64,000 nt of DNA from assembly GCA_963704515.1 (NCBI GenBank), contig OY969913.1:1178001-1242000 (forward strand), in the 5' to 3' direction. Shown here in pieces: positions 32,224 to 42,056 of the stretch. The notes beneath the pieces were generated by a model that saw nothing but the letters and a program-made list of their open reading frames with translations, searched no databases and was not told the origin of the DNA. Every line of letters starts with the position of its first letter. Positions within the stretch are counted from its first letter, which is position 1. Origin of the DNA: VRUE01 sp963704515. GTDB lineage: Bacteria; Actinomycetota; Thermoleophilia; Solirubrobacterales; 70-9. The position numbers were made by a program, and so were the translations under genes.

Positions 32224-32367
32224 GGTGGAGCCCTTTTCCATTGGAAAAAATGCCGGATCTGGTCGGCTCAAACGACAGATAGGTAGATGCCTATTTTCGT
32301 CGAGAGCCGAGTCACCGCAATCCGAGCCCGCAGCCGAGCCCTGGCAGCCCGGCGCGTTCCTGTCGAG

Positions 32368-32398
32368 CTTGCCAATCGCTCCCAACCCGATTGGCAAG
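32368..32398. repeat. 11-bp inverted repeat upstream of the replication protein
   Basis: CTTGCCAATCG (32368-32378) and its exact complement (32388-32398) flank a 9-nt spacer, 88 bp before the replication-relaxation gene. Position and shape fit an operator, origin or transfer-origin element. The rest of the gap 32224-32486 shows no other structure I can name. Confidence 0.45.
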
Positions 32399-32486
32399 GT
32401 CGAAGCCTGCGGATTCGGCATCAGGGCGCGGAATGGCGGCGGGTCGGCCGCACCCGAGTCTCTACCACCCAAGTCGGAGATCGGTG

Positions 32487-34148
32487 ATGGCCGGTAGCTC
32501 CTCATCCGGTGGCACTCGCCCCAACCGCGCTGGCTCCTCGGCTCGGACCCCCGCGCTCTCCGACCTGGACCGTCGCATCCTCGATCTCCTCTCCTTCCTC
32601 CGGGTCCTGACCCAGACGCAGCTCGCCAGTTTGATGTCGCCCGAGATCCAGCCACGAACGCTTCGCTATCGAACCGCCCGCCTCGCCAAGCTCGGCCTCG
32701 TCGGGCGAACTCGCCCCTATCGGGAACGCGGATCGGCGCCGCATCATCTGTGGCCGACGCGGAAGGGCGAGGCGATTGCCGAAGGAGAACCGCCGCCGCG
32801 TGGGGGAGAGCGGCGCGAGCCAAATCCCCTGTTCCTCGCACACGCGGCCGCGATCAGCGAGCTATACGTGGCACTGAAGACCGGGCTGCCGGATGGCCTA
32901 CGGCTCGCCGGCTTCGAGCGCGAGGCAGAAGCGCGGGAGGCGTTCCGAGGCTATGACGGCAAAGAGCACGCCGTGGCGCCCGACGCCTGCATCCAGATCG
33001 CCGAGGCGGATGGGCGCATCCTGCTCGGCCTGGTCGAGCTGGACCTCGGGACGATGTCGGCCCGCCAGCTCAAGGCGAAGGCCGAGGGCTACGGCGAATA
33101 CACCAAGCTCGAAGGCTGGCGACAGCGCAACGAGTACTGCCCGCCGCTGTTGTTCATCACCACCAGCGAGAAGCGAGCGCGCTCGCTTCTCGCCACCTGC
33201 GGGCGGGCGGTTGACCAGCAACGGATGCTCGTCGCCGCCACCGGGCTGGCGCGGGACATCGACCGCTCGCTGGTCGCGCCGGAGTGGCTCGCGGGTGAGG
33301 ACGAAAACGGCGATCTCCTCGCGGTCCTCCGTTGCGCTCGGCGGCCTTACGACGAAGCCTGCCAGCGCGAGGAGGCAGAGCGACGCGAGAAAGACGCCGA
33401 GCGGGAGCGGCTGCGTTCTGACCCCGCCGCACTCCGCGAGCACCTGCGGAGGTGGCGTCATCGCGACTGGGGTGCCGGTCGCCTTGGCCCTCTGGTAGCC
33501 AGGGCGCTGGAGATCACGCTGGAGCGAGAGGAGGAGCTGACCGAAGCCGAGCGCCAGGCGCTGTTGGCGCTAGGCGCGATGTTCGCCGACCCTCTACATC
33601 TTCGGCTCGCCGAGGGCGAGCCGAGCGCCGAGCGGCAACCCGTCCTCGACGGGCTCGCGGAGCATCAGCGGACATGCCAGCTCGAAGAGATCGGGGAGCT
33701 GGCCCAGCGCTTCGGCGAGGGGCCGGCGCTGCGCAAGGCTCGCGGTCCCCTCCGGGCGGGGGAGCTGCTGGCGGCAGCCGATGTCTCCTGGCTGCGCCGC
33801 GAGGCTGCCGATGACGAACGGTCCCGCAGCGAGCAGGAGCGCCTGCACTCCGACTACCTCGTCTCCCGCGAGGAGCGGGTCCGCCGTCGCTGGAAGTCCC
33901 AGCGCCTTGTCGCTCGCCTTCGCAACGGGCCGGAGGACTTCCTCGAGGAGATCGACCGCAAGGCACTGCGGTTCTGCCGCTCTTGCGAGGAGATCGCCTA
34001 TCCCGACCCCGAGCGGGCGGGCTACGAACGCGCGCGCTACGACATCGCCTTCCGCTGCCACTTCTGCGACGGCAGGGACCTTTCGGCTTGGGAGCCCTCG
34101 GTGGAAGGCGACGGGGCCGTGGTCGGTGGCAGGGAGTTCAAGCCATGA
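32487..34148 (+). CDS. replication-relaxation family protein
   Basis: A 554-residue protein. Residues 25-100 form a winged helix (LDRRILDLLSFLRVLTQTQL, then LRYRTARLAKLGLVGR), followed by the replication-relaxation domain with the acidic LLGLVELDLGTMS segment. A long charged helical middle follows, and a C-terminal zinc ribbon (CRSCEE ... CHFCDG). Such proteins are encoded on actinobacterial plasmids and integrative elements and are thought to act in replication or transfer. ATG 32487 chosen. It is the strongest hallmark, besides the recombinase, that this region is or was an autonomous element. Confidence 0.75.
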   Translation: MAGSSSSGGTRPNRAGSSARTPALSDLDRRILDLLSFLRVLTQTQLASLMSPEIQPRTLRYRTARLAKLGLVGRTRPYRERGSAPHHLWPTRKGEAIAEGEPPPRGGERREPNPLFLAHAAAISELYVALKTGLPDGLRLAGFEREAEAREAFRGYDGKEHAVAPDACIQIAEADGRILLGLVELDLGTMSARQLKAKAEGYGEYTKLEGWRQRNEYCPPLLFITTSEKRARSLLATCGRAVDQQRMLVAATGLARDIDRSLVAPEWLAGEDENGDLLAVLRCARRPYDEACQREEAERREKDAERERLRSDPAALREHLRRWRHRDWGAGRLGPLVARALEITLEREEELTEAERQALLALGAMFADPLHLRLAEGEPSAERQPVLDGLAEHQRTCQLEEIGELAQRFGEGPALRKARGPLRAGELLAAADVSWLRREAADDERSRSEQERLHSDYLVSREERVRRRWKSQRLVARLRNGPEDFLEEIDRKALRFCRSCEEIAYPDPERAGYERARYDIAFRCHFCDGRDLSAWEPSVEGDGAVVGGREFKP

Positions 34149-34381
34149 GCTCAGGCGCGGGCGATCTTCCGGGTCAAGTGCGCAGGGAGGTGCGTCGCAT
34201 CCTCGACGCTGAGGCTCGGCGTCTACTCGCCGAACAGCTTGACCGCGATTCGGTCGCGCCCGCGTCCCTCGGCGATCGTCACCGACTCCACCGTGGCGCG
34301 AATAAGCCCGCGCTGAGCCTCAAGGCTGAGCCGATCCCAATCCGCCATCGTCACGGTAAGCGTCGAGCCGGCATCCCGTAG
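34145..34381 (+). CDS. small hypothetical protein overlapping the recombinase
   Basis: Begins ATGA-overlapped with the replication-relaxation gene: MSSGAGDLPGQVRREVRRIL then DAEARRLLAEQLD. That first part looks helical and real. The remainder overlaps the 3' end of the leftward recombinase gene on the other strand and reads unnaturally. Probably a gene truncated when the recombinase moved in. Confidence 0.3.
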   Translation: MSSGAGDLPGQVRREVRRILDAEARRLLAEQLDRDSVAPASLGDRHRLHRGANKPALSLKAEPIPIRHRHGKRRAGIP

Positions 34382-35575
34382 CTGTTCGTCTCGCTCCCTG
34401 GCAGCGTCGCGCGCCTCGCGAAGTTCGGTCAGCCGCTCCTGCGCCGCCTGCTCGTCCTCGACCCCGGCGAAGGCTCGGATCGCCGCATCGAGATCGGCCT
34501 GTGCCTTCTCATGGGCCGCTACCGCGTCGCGCGCGTCCTGCTCGGTCGACGCCCTGCCCTCCTCGTCGGCGAGGCGTCTCCGAGTTGCCTCGACCGCCGC
34601 GTCCTCGACCATCTCCGCGCTGATCGTCATTCGATGCTTGCAGTCCCCGACCGGGGGGCAGCGATAGAAGGGGTAGGTGCGGCCGTTCTGTTTCTGCGTG
34701 CCGACCACCATCCTCGCTCCCTCGTCGCAGTGCAGCACCCCAAGTCGGGCCAGCAGGCGGTCGGACTTTGGACGCGGGCCGCGCGGGACCTTGTTTCGCT
34801 GCACGCGGTCGAACAGCTCGCGGGCGACGATCGCGTCGTGCGCCTCGGTGTTCACCAACTTGCCGAAGTGGATCTCGCCGAGGTAGAGGCGCGAGGAGAG
34901 CATGGATTGGACGCCGTGATAGCTGCGCTCGATTCCGTGCTCGCCGAGGAAGGCGCGGATGTCCTTGATCGTCGCCCCTTCGGCTCGCATCTCGAACGCC
35001 TTGATCACGAAGGGCGCCTCGGCAGTCGAGACGAGCCGTCCATCCCTGCCCGGCTCCAGCCCCGGCGGCACATCGGGGAAGGGGCAGACCCCGCGAGCGA
35101 CGGCGCTCGCCTGGGCCTCGGCGGTGCGCTCCCCGACCGAGCGGCGGTAGTACTCGGCGAAGGCGCCCATCATCGTCCCCGACAGCCACTGCGCCGCGGT
35201 CTTTTCCGAGACGGCGCCGTAATCGACCGCCAGGACTTCACCGCCTGCGGCCTCGACCCGCGAGACGACTTCCCCCTGGACGCGCAGGCTGCGGACGAGG
35301 CGGTCGAAGTAGCCGACGATCAGAACGCTCGCCTTGCCGGCCTCGATCGCTTCGATCGCCTCCCGTAGACCGCGGCGCTCCTCCAGCGGCTTGCCGCCGG
35401 AAACGTCGATTTCGTCTGCCGTGCTCTTCAGAGTCAGACCCTGCCGCTCGCAGGTCTCCTTGATTCGGGCGAGCTGGTCGTGCGGCGAGACGAAGGAGTC
35501 CTCGCGGCCTGGTTTCTTGCCGCGCTGCTTGCGCTCAGAGACTCGGATGATGCCGACGGCGGCCCGTGCTGCCAT
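34223..35575 (-). CDS. large serine recombinase (site-specific integrase)
   Basis: A 450-residue recombinase. The N-terminal catalytic domain (about 6-150) has nucleophile S13 in GIIRVSERKQ and the arginine-rich LVRSLR segment. A recombinase DNA-binding domain follows (about 165-270), then a zinc-ribbon region (LHCDEGARMVVG ... YRCPPVGDC), a coiled coil (about 335-410) and a C-terminal tail. The first zinc knuckle has one Cys where two are usual. Its ATG lies 21 bp from the bcp-derived boundary motif, the usual place for an integrase next to its attachment site. Predicted to insert and excise the island at bcp. Confidence 0.88.
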   Translation of the reverse strand: MAARAAVGIIRVSERKQRGKKPGREDSFVSPHDQLARIKETCERQGLTLKSTADEIDVSGGKPLEERRGLREAIEAIEAGKASVLIVGYFDRLVRSLRVQGEVVSRVEAAGGEVLAVDYGAVSEKTAAQWLSGTMMGAFAEYYRRSVGERTAEAQASAVARGVCPFPDVPPGLEPGRDGRLVSTAEAPFVIKAFEMRAEGATIKDIRAFLGEHGIERSYHGVQSMLSSRLYLGEIHFGKLVNTEAHDAIVARELFDRVQRNKVPRGPRPKSDRLLARLGVLHCDEGARMVVGTQKQNGRTYPFYRCPPVGDCKHRMTISAEMVEDAAVEATRRRLADEEGRASTEQDARDAVAAHEKAQADLDAAIRAFAGVEDEQAAQERLTELREARDAARERDEQLRDAGSTLTVTMADWDRLSLEAQRGLIRATVESVTIAEGRGRDRIAVKLFGE

Positions 35576-35595
35576 TACTGCAATTATAGCTCACC

Positions 35596-35717
35596 GTGTC
35601 GGCGCGGGGATAGAAGTAGAGGACGACGGTCTCGCCGCGCAGGCCCGCGAGGCTGACCTCGTTGCCGTCCTGGTCGGGCAGGGTGAAATCGGGGGCGCCC
35701 GCGCCGGCTTCGAGCAC
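35596..35717 (-). pseudogene. displaced host bcp 5' end
   Basis: GTG 35717 opens MLEAGAGAPDFTLPDQDGNE and runs to VVLYFYPRADT, then leaves the family at the boundary motif (VSYNCSNGS). Codon use is fully host-like (GC3-rich), unlike the two AT-richer 5' copies on the left. Start codon and upstream stop overlap (TAGTG), so bcp was the third gene of the operon 36567-35717 before disruption. Confidence 0.82.
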
Positions 35718-36085
35718 TACTCGGCGTCTCCGCCGGCGTCTCCGGCCAGATCCTCGCGGCCGGGGTCCTGGCCGTCCTCGCCTTCGTCGTACTCCTCGTC
35801 GCCCTGTTCGAGGGCGGTCTCGGAGACCGAGTCGCGGGCGCCCGGGTGGTAGCTGGTCTGGAAGCGCTCCAGCGCCTGGTCGCGGCGGTCTTCGTCGACC
35901 GGCACCTCGTCTGAGATCCGCACCCAGTCGGCGCCCTCGTAGGCCTCCATGTTGAAGACCTCCTGGTCGAGTGAGACCGAGTCGTCGACCACGACCAGAA
36001 CCTCGGTCTGGGGGTTGAAGTAGGTCCCCGGCTGCATCAGCAGGTCCTCGACCTCGTAGAGGTTCTCCTCGGCGGCTCCGGCCAT
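35717..36085 (-). CDS. acidic hypothetical protein, former bcp operon
   Basis: A 122-residue soluble protein. The first 70 residues look folded (NLYEVEDLLMQPGTYFNPQT, EVLVVVDDSVSLD); the rest is very acidic and disordered. ATG overlaps the stop of the upstream gene (ATGA). Its stop overlaps the bcp remnant's start. No family recognised; possibly linked to redox or membrane functions through its old operon partner. Confidence 0.7.
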   Translation of the reverse strand: MAGAAEENLYEVEDLLMQPGTYFNPQTEVLVVVDDSVSLDQEVFNMEAYEGADWVRISDEVPVDEDRRDQALERFQTSYHPGARDSVSETALEQGDEEYDEGEDGQDPGREDLAGDAGGDAE

Positions 36086-36567
36086 CAGTTGCCCAATCCT
36101 ATGAAATCGGCGACCTGCCGCTCCACCTCGGCCTCGACCTCGAGTGGCTCCTCGCCGCGGCGCATGCGCCGTTCGTTGCGGGCGACGACCAGCTCGCGCA
36201 CTTCGGCGCGCAGCTTCTCGTCGAGGCCGCGTTTGGCGGAGGACTCCGTCAGCTCCGGATCGAGCAGCGCCGCCACCTCGGCCTCGACATCGAGCGGCGC
36301 CTCGCCGCGCTGTAAGCGGCGGTAGGACTTCGCCTCGATCATCTGCCGCGCCTCGGCCGCCTGGATCGCCAGGTCGATCTCCGGGGAGGGCTGCGCCATG
36401 CGCGGCGGCGGCATCGAGTGCATCACCCCGAAGCGCCCTTTCCCCAGCTCTTTCCAGGCGGCGCCCGAGCTGGCGAACCAGAAGGCGGCGAGCGGCAGGA
36501 TGAACAGGGTGATCGCGGCCAACACGTAGCCGCTCTGCAGATAGGTCAGCGCAACCGGGCAGACCAT
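36085..36567 (-). CDS. membrane-anchored hypothetical protein, first gene of former bcp operon
   Basis: A 160-residue protein with one N-terminal membrane helix (about 12-32, YVLAAITLFILPLAAFWF) and a helical cytosolic domain containing two copies of a motif, RRLQRGEAPLDVEAEVAALL (about 82-101) and RRMRRGEEPLEVEAEVERQV (about 132-151). That short repeat is clear by eye. ATG 36567. Divergent from the acyl-CoA dehydrogenase. Function unknown. Confidence 0.7.
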   Translation of the reverse strand: MVCPVALTYLQSGYVLAAITLFILPLAAFWFASSGAAWKELGKGRFGVMHSMPPPRMAQPSPEIDLAIQAAEARQMIEAKSYRRLQRGEAPLDVEAEVAALLDPELTESSAKRGLDEKLRAEVRELVVARNERRMRRGEEPLEVEAEVERQVADFIGLGN

Positions 36568-36622
36568 GGGGCAAGACTAGGGGTCTCGCTCGCCTGCCGC
36601 TATCCGGTAGCCTGTCGCTTGG

Positions 36623-36638
36623 TTGACTGACCAGTCAA
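36623..36638. promoter_or_regulatory. TetR-type palindromic operator
   Basis: TTGACTGACCAGTCAA has perfect 6-bp half-sites (TTGACT / AGTCAA) around GACC. It lies between the divergent operons, 73 bp before the acyl-CoA dehydrogenase start. Sites of this shape control fatty-acid genes through TetR repressors in actinobacteria. The repressor gene is not in the window. Confidence 0.6.
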
Positions 36639-36710
36639 TCGGTGGTCGTCGTCCGTGCGGCGAGGCCGCATCTTGAAGGCTTAGGCAACGACAAGAAGGA
36701 GCCTCGACCA

Positions 36711-37949
36711 GTGGTTGACTTCACCCTCACCGACGAGCAGAAAGACCTGCGCGAGCTGGCCCACAGCTTTGCGGAGAAAGAGATCCGCAGGGTCGCCTGG
36801 GAGTACGACAAGGACGGCACCTGGCCCCAGGACATCATCGACAAGGCCTGGGAGGTCGGGTTGATGAACACCCACATCCCCGAGGCCTACGGCGGACCGG
36901 GCCTCGACTACCTCTCCGGCTGCCTGATCGAGGAGGAGATGGGCTGGGGCTGCTCGGGCATCGGCACCTCGCTGATGGCCAACGGCCTCGCTTCCGCCCC
37001 GGTCACCATCGGCGGTTCCGAGGAGACGAAGAAGAAGTACCTCGGCATGCTGACCGAAGACACGAAGCTCGCCAGCTTCTGCCTCACCGAGCCCGACGCC
37101 GGCTCCGACGTCTCGGGGATGAAGACCCGCGCCGTCAAGCAGGGCGACAAGTACGTGATCAACGGCTCCAAGTGCTTCATCACCAACGGCACTTACGCCG
37201 ACTGGTTCACGGTCTACGCGAAGACCGACCCGGAGGCCGGTCACCGCGGCATCTCCGCCTTCGTCGTCGACGCCAACCTCCCCGGGGTGACCGTCGACAA
37301 GAAGGAGGACAAGATGGGTCAGCGGGCCTCCAACACCGCGACCATCTCCTTCAACGACGTCGAGATCCCCGCCGAGAACCTGCTCGGCGAGGAGAACAAG
37401 GGCTTCAAGCTGGCGATGATGACCCTCGACCGCACCCGCCCCGGCGTCTCGGCGATGGCGGTCGGCATCGGCCGCGCCGCCTTCGAATACGCCGCGGAGT
37501 ACTCCAAGGAAAGGGTCCAGTTCGGCGTGCCGATCGCGATGCACCAGGCGATCCAGTTCATGATCGCCGACATGGCGACCAAGGTCGACGCCGGCCGGCT
37601 GCTGGTCTGGAACTCGGCCGTGCTGCTCGACCAGGGCAAGCGCAACACGCTCGTCTCCTCGGAGGCCAAGCGCTTCGCCGCCGACTCGGCGATGGAGATC
37701 ACCGTCGACGCCGTCCAGGTCTACGGCGGCTACGGATTCATCAAGGAGTACCCGGTGGAGAAGCTGATGCGCGACGCGAAGATCATGCAGCTCTACGAGG
37801 GCACTAGCCAGATCCAGCGCCTGGTCATCGCCCGCGAGGTGCTGCTGCCGCGCAACATCGACGAGACCACGCCGGAGGCCGAAGCGATCGCCAAGAAAGC
37901 GGCCGCCTCGGAGGGCAGCCAGTCCGAGCAGGCGGCCGCCTCGGTTTAG
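36711..37949 (+). CDS. acyl-CoA dehydrogenase
   Basis: A 412-residue FAD enzyme that introduces a trans-2 double bond into acyl-CoA in beta-oxidation or amino-acid breakdown. The whole family layout is visible: N-terminal helices (LTDEQKDLRELAHSFAEKEI), FAD/substrate signature FCLTEPDAGSDVSGM, the QFGVPIAMHQAIQFMIADMA helix and, near the end, YEGTSQIQR containing the catalytic Glu. GTG start 36711 with AAGGAG 9 nt upstream. Substrate chain length not readable. Preceded by a TetR-type operator and followed by a strong terminator. Confidence 0.92.
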   Translation: MVDFTLTDEQKDLRELAHSFAEKEIRRVAWEYDKDGTWPQDIIDKAWEVGLMNTHIPEAYGGPGLDYLSGCLIEEEMGWGCSGIGTSLMANGLASAPVTIGGSEETKKKYLGMLTEDTKLASFCLTEPDAGSDVSGMKTRAVKQGDKYVINGSKCFITNGTYADWFTVYAKTDPEAGHRGISAFVVDANLPGVTVDKKEDKMGQRASNTATISFNDVEIPAENLLGEENKGFKLAMMTLDRTRPGVSAMAVGIGRAAFEYAAEYSKERVQFGVPIAMHQAIQFMIADMATKVDAGRLLVWNSAVLLDQGKRNTLVSSEAKRFAADSAMEITVDAVQVYGGYGFIKEYPVEKLMRDAKIMQLYEGTSQIQRLVIAREVLLPRNIDETTPEAEAIAKKAAASEGSQSEQAAASV

Positions 37950-37977
37950 CGCGCCCGTCGTCCGCAGGGGTTCTGCG

Positions 37978-38009
37978 AGCCGCCGGGCGCTGCCCGGCGG
38001 CTCTTTTTC
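37978..38009 (+). terminator. rho-independent terminator of acyl-CoA dehydrogenase gene
   Basis: GAGCCGCCGGGC (37978-37989) pairs perfectly with 37993-38004 across a 3-nt loop, followed by TTTTT. The clearest intrinsic terminator in the window. Confidence 0.92.
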
Positions 38010-38069
38010 GTGCCGGATCTCAACCGCCGACTATGGTGGGGAAAGTCGAAGTCGACCGAGGGGGTCCGG

Positions 38070-38687
38070 GTGGCTGAACAGGGTGGCAGCGAGGGTGGAA
38101 TCGACCGCCGGTTGGTCGAGCTGGCCGCCGACCCGGTGCGCTCGGGGGTGCTCGTCTTCGTCGGCGAGCATCCCGGCGCCGGCCCCGCCCGAGTGGCTGA
38201 GGCGCTCGGCCTCGACCCCGAGGCGGCGAAGGCAGCGCTCGATGGCCTGAGCGACCGCGGGTTGGTGGAGCAAATCGCTGGAAGCGGTGCCGGGGAACCT
38301 GGCTACCGGGCGCTGAGCAGAGCCCTCTGGACCGACGAGGAGATAGCCGAGCTGAGCGCCGAGGAACGGCAGCGGTTGAACGCCTGGATCGTCAAGATGG
38401 TCGGCGCCGACGTCGAGAAGGCGATGGCCGCCGGGACTCTCGCTCGCAACGTCGAAACCCACATCAGCCGTACCGTCTCGACCGTCGACCTGGAGGGCTG
38501 GCGTGAGTTGACCCGGATCCAGGACGAGGCGCTGAGCGCCGTCTTCGCCGTCCAGGAGGCCGCCGCCGAACGGCTGGCGGAGCGCGGCGAGGAGGGCATC
38601 TCGGTGCTGACCGCGATGCTCTGCTGCCAGTTGCCCGACGAGCCGGGTGAGGCTGGTGGATCGGTCTCTCAGTCAGGCGATATCTAG
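38070..38687 (+). CDS. winged-helix regulator
   Basis: A 205-residue protein with a winged helix at about 15-85 (LAADPVRSGVLVFVGEHPGA, then ARVAEALGLDPEAAKAALDG, LSDRGLVE) and a long helical C-terminal domain. GTG 38070 chosen: AGGGGG lies 5 nt upstream and the frame before it shows no domain. Target unknown. Its 3' end overlaps the stop of the ruined restriction gene on the other strand. Confidence 0.65.
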   Translation: MAEQGGSEGGIDRRLVELAADPVRSGVLVFVGEHPGAGPARVAEALGLDPEAAKAALDGLSDRGLVEQIAGSGAGEPGYRALSRALWTDEEIAELSAEERQRLNAWIVKMVGADVEKAMAAGTLARNVETHISRTVSTVDLEGWRELTRIQDEALSAVFAVQEAAAERLAERGEEGISVLTAMLCCQLPDEPGEAGGSVSQSGDI

Positions 38688-39169
38688 TCTGCGTGCGGCG
38701 GACCGCAGGTCGTCTTCGAATCGATCGAGCGATGTCTGCGAGTAGAGGCCGTCGATCTGTCCGCTCGCCCAGAGGTCATGAATCTGTCGAAGGTCGTTCT
38801 GTCGACGCAGCCAACCCTGCCCGTCCACTACCGCAAAGATGAACTGCGTCGGCCTTCGGACCTTCGCCATCTCCGCAATCTCACGACGGGCGTCCGTGAG
38901 CTTGCTCCCGGTTGAGTCGAAGCCCTTCACCGCAATGGCGATCAGGGCGTGACTACCGCCCTGTGGAATCGCGAAGTCTGCCGGTGCGGTTCCCTGGCCG
39001 CCCTGGAAACGAGTACGGGGCTCTGCGTGAAGTCCGACCCTACGCAGGGCGCCCTCAACCGCGTCCTCGAGGTCGCGACCTTGCTGAATCGCATGACCGG
39101 CTCGGTGCCCACGGAGGGGGCTGACACCGGTGAGAGCGATCGGAGGTACTCGTCGAAGCTCCGGCTCAT
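38673..39169 (-). pseudogene. restriction endonuclease remnant (PD-D/ExK type)
   Basis: ATG 39169 begins MSRSFDEYLRSLSPVSAPSV. A frame change near 39110 follows, and the protein resumes HAIQQGRDLEDAVEGALRRV, with ADFAIP ... IAIAVKGFDSTGSKLTDA (a PD-(D/E)xK-like core with one changed position) and QTSLDRFEDDLRSAARRL to the stop. Start overlaps the methyltransferase stop (ATGA), the normal layout of a type II pair. Broken frame seen directly; enzyme class by pattern. Confidence 0.6.
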
Positions 39170-39646
39170 GACGTGGCCACGAAGATGTGCTCGGTGGCGC
39201 GTCGGCGTTTTGCTGCCCCATGCGTTCCAAATGCGTAGCGATGGGGAACCTCGACGCAGTTGACGAACCGACGATGGCGCTTGAGCATCTTTCGCAGCTC
39301 GTCAGCGGCAAGCGCCGCGTTTGAGCCATACGAGACGACGAGTGCGCTCTCGCGAAAATGGCCGAAGAGATCGAGCAGGCTTGCTGACCTGGGAAGACCG
39401 CTTTGTTGAAGTTCGCGGCTGCCTCTTTGAAGAGGTCTTCAAGCGACATATGGAGCTGGCGACGTCCATCGTCGTAGCGAAGGCTTGTAACGGTGAAGAC
39501 CCCGCGTGGCTGCTTCCATGCTGCGGCCTGGCACAGAGCGCCCAGCGCAAGCGCCTGCCGGGCGGCAAGGATTCGAAGACCTCCGCCAGCCTGGGGACGA
39601 GCCTGTACTTGGAGCCCATGTACCGCAGGCGGGGATAGGCCCTCAC
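39166..39646 (-). pseudogene. D12-class adenine methyltransferase remnant
   Basis: N-terminus VRAYPRLRYMGSKYRLVPRL is that of D12 (Dam-like) methyltransferases. The middle survives as QLHMSLEDLFKEAAANFNKA in another frame, and the end as FRESALVVSYGSNAALAADE with HRYAFGTHGAAKRRRATEHI in a third. At about 480 bp it is far too short, so a large internal deletion and frameshifts have destroyed it. The modification partner of the adjacent endonuclease remnant. Confidence 0.62.
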
Positions 39647-39721
39647 TCTCTCTGCGAAAGGCGGCGTTTCGGCACCCTGATCTAAGGGCTGGGACGCGCC
39701 GATTCCCCCCTACCCGGCCGG

Positions 39722-41557
<1,836 letters not shown>

Positions 41558-41587
41558 CGGCGCAGAAGGATAGGGCTCGCAAAGAAG

Positions 41588-41609
41588 AGGCCCGCCGGTT
41601 GGCGGGCCT
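41588..41609 (-). terminator. terminator of the cold-shock gene
   Basis: AGGCCCGCC (41588-41596) pairs with GGCGGGCCT (41601-41609) across a 4-nt loop. On the minus strand it is followed by TCTTCTTT, so it ends the leftward csp transcript. Confidence 0.8.
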
Positions 41610-41634
41610 CCTTACTGCTGAAGTGCGGTTGCGA

Positions 41635-41841
41635 CTACGAGGTCTGCTGGACGCTCGCGGCAGCCGGGCCCTTGGGGCCTTCCTCGGACTCGTACGAGAC
41701 CTTGGAACCCTCGGTCAGGGACTTGAAGCCCTCACCCAGGATCGCGCTGTGATGGACGAAGACGTCCTTCGAGCCGTCATCGGGCGTGATGAACCCGTAG
41801 CCCTTGTCGTCGCTGAACCACTTGACTGTTCCAGTCGGCAT
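41635..41841 (-). CDS. csp: cold-shock protein (CspA family)
   Basis: A 68-residue single-stranded nucleic-acid-binding protein. Both RNA-binding motifs are present: KGYGFI (RNP1) and VFVHHS (RNP2, in DVFVHHSAIL). Normal length, ATG 41839-41841. Acts as an RNA chaperone. Followed by its own terminator; the 215-bp gap upstream to 42056 may hold its promoter and long 5' leader, though I see no other gene there. Confidence 0.93.
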   Translation of the reverse strand: MPTGTVKWFSDDKGYGFITPDDGSKDVFVHHSAILGEGFKSLTEGSKVSYESEEGPKGPAAASVQQTS

Positions 41842-42056
41842 GTATTGCCTCCACTTGGTGTGCTGCGAACGCGGAGGCTTCGGTAAAGCAACGACGCGAG
41901 CGCTAGACACGACTTTTGCCGGATACGAATCCGACCTAACGCCCGGGACCGTAGCAGGGATCAGGCGACCGACGCGGCTTACGCAGCCCTTGCCTTGCAA
42001 TGACGGCGGCTGACACGCAGAACGGATGCTGGGAACATCGACTAGGGAGGAGAACG

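Larger units (their letters stand above)
22462..35599. mobile_element. integrative island inserted in bcp, 13.1 kb, two units
   Basis: Bounded by the motif GTGTCGGCGCGGG (GTATCGGCGCGGG on the left), which is codons PRADT of bcp read backward. It occurs at 22459-22471, 24160-24172 and 35596-35608, each followed to the right by a bcp 5' region. On the left the 3' half of bcp continues from the motif; on the right the displaced host 5' end does. The serine recombinase gene lies 21 bp inside the right boundary. The middle motif divides the island into 22.46-24.16 (one secreted-protein gene, no recombinase) and 24.16-35.60 (defence-like genes, regulators, replication protein, recombinase). Integration model is inferred; the repeated motif and gene halves are seen directly. 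Confidence 0.75.
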
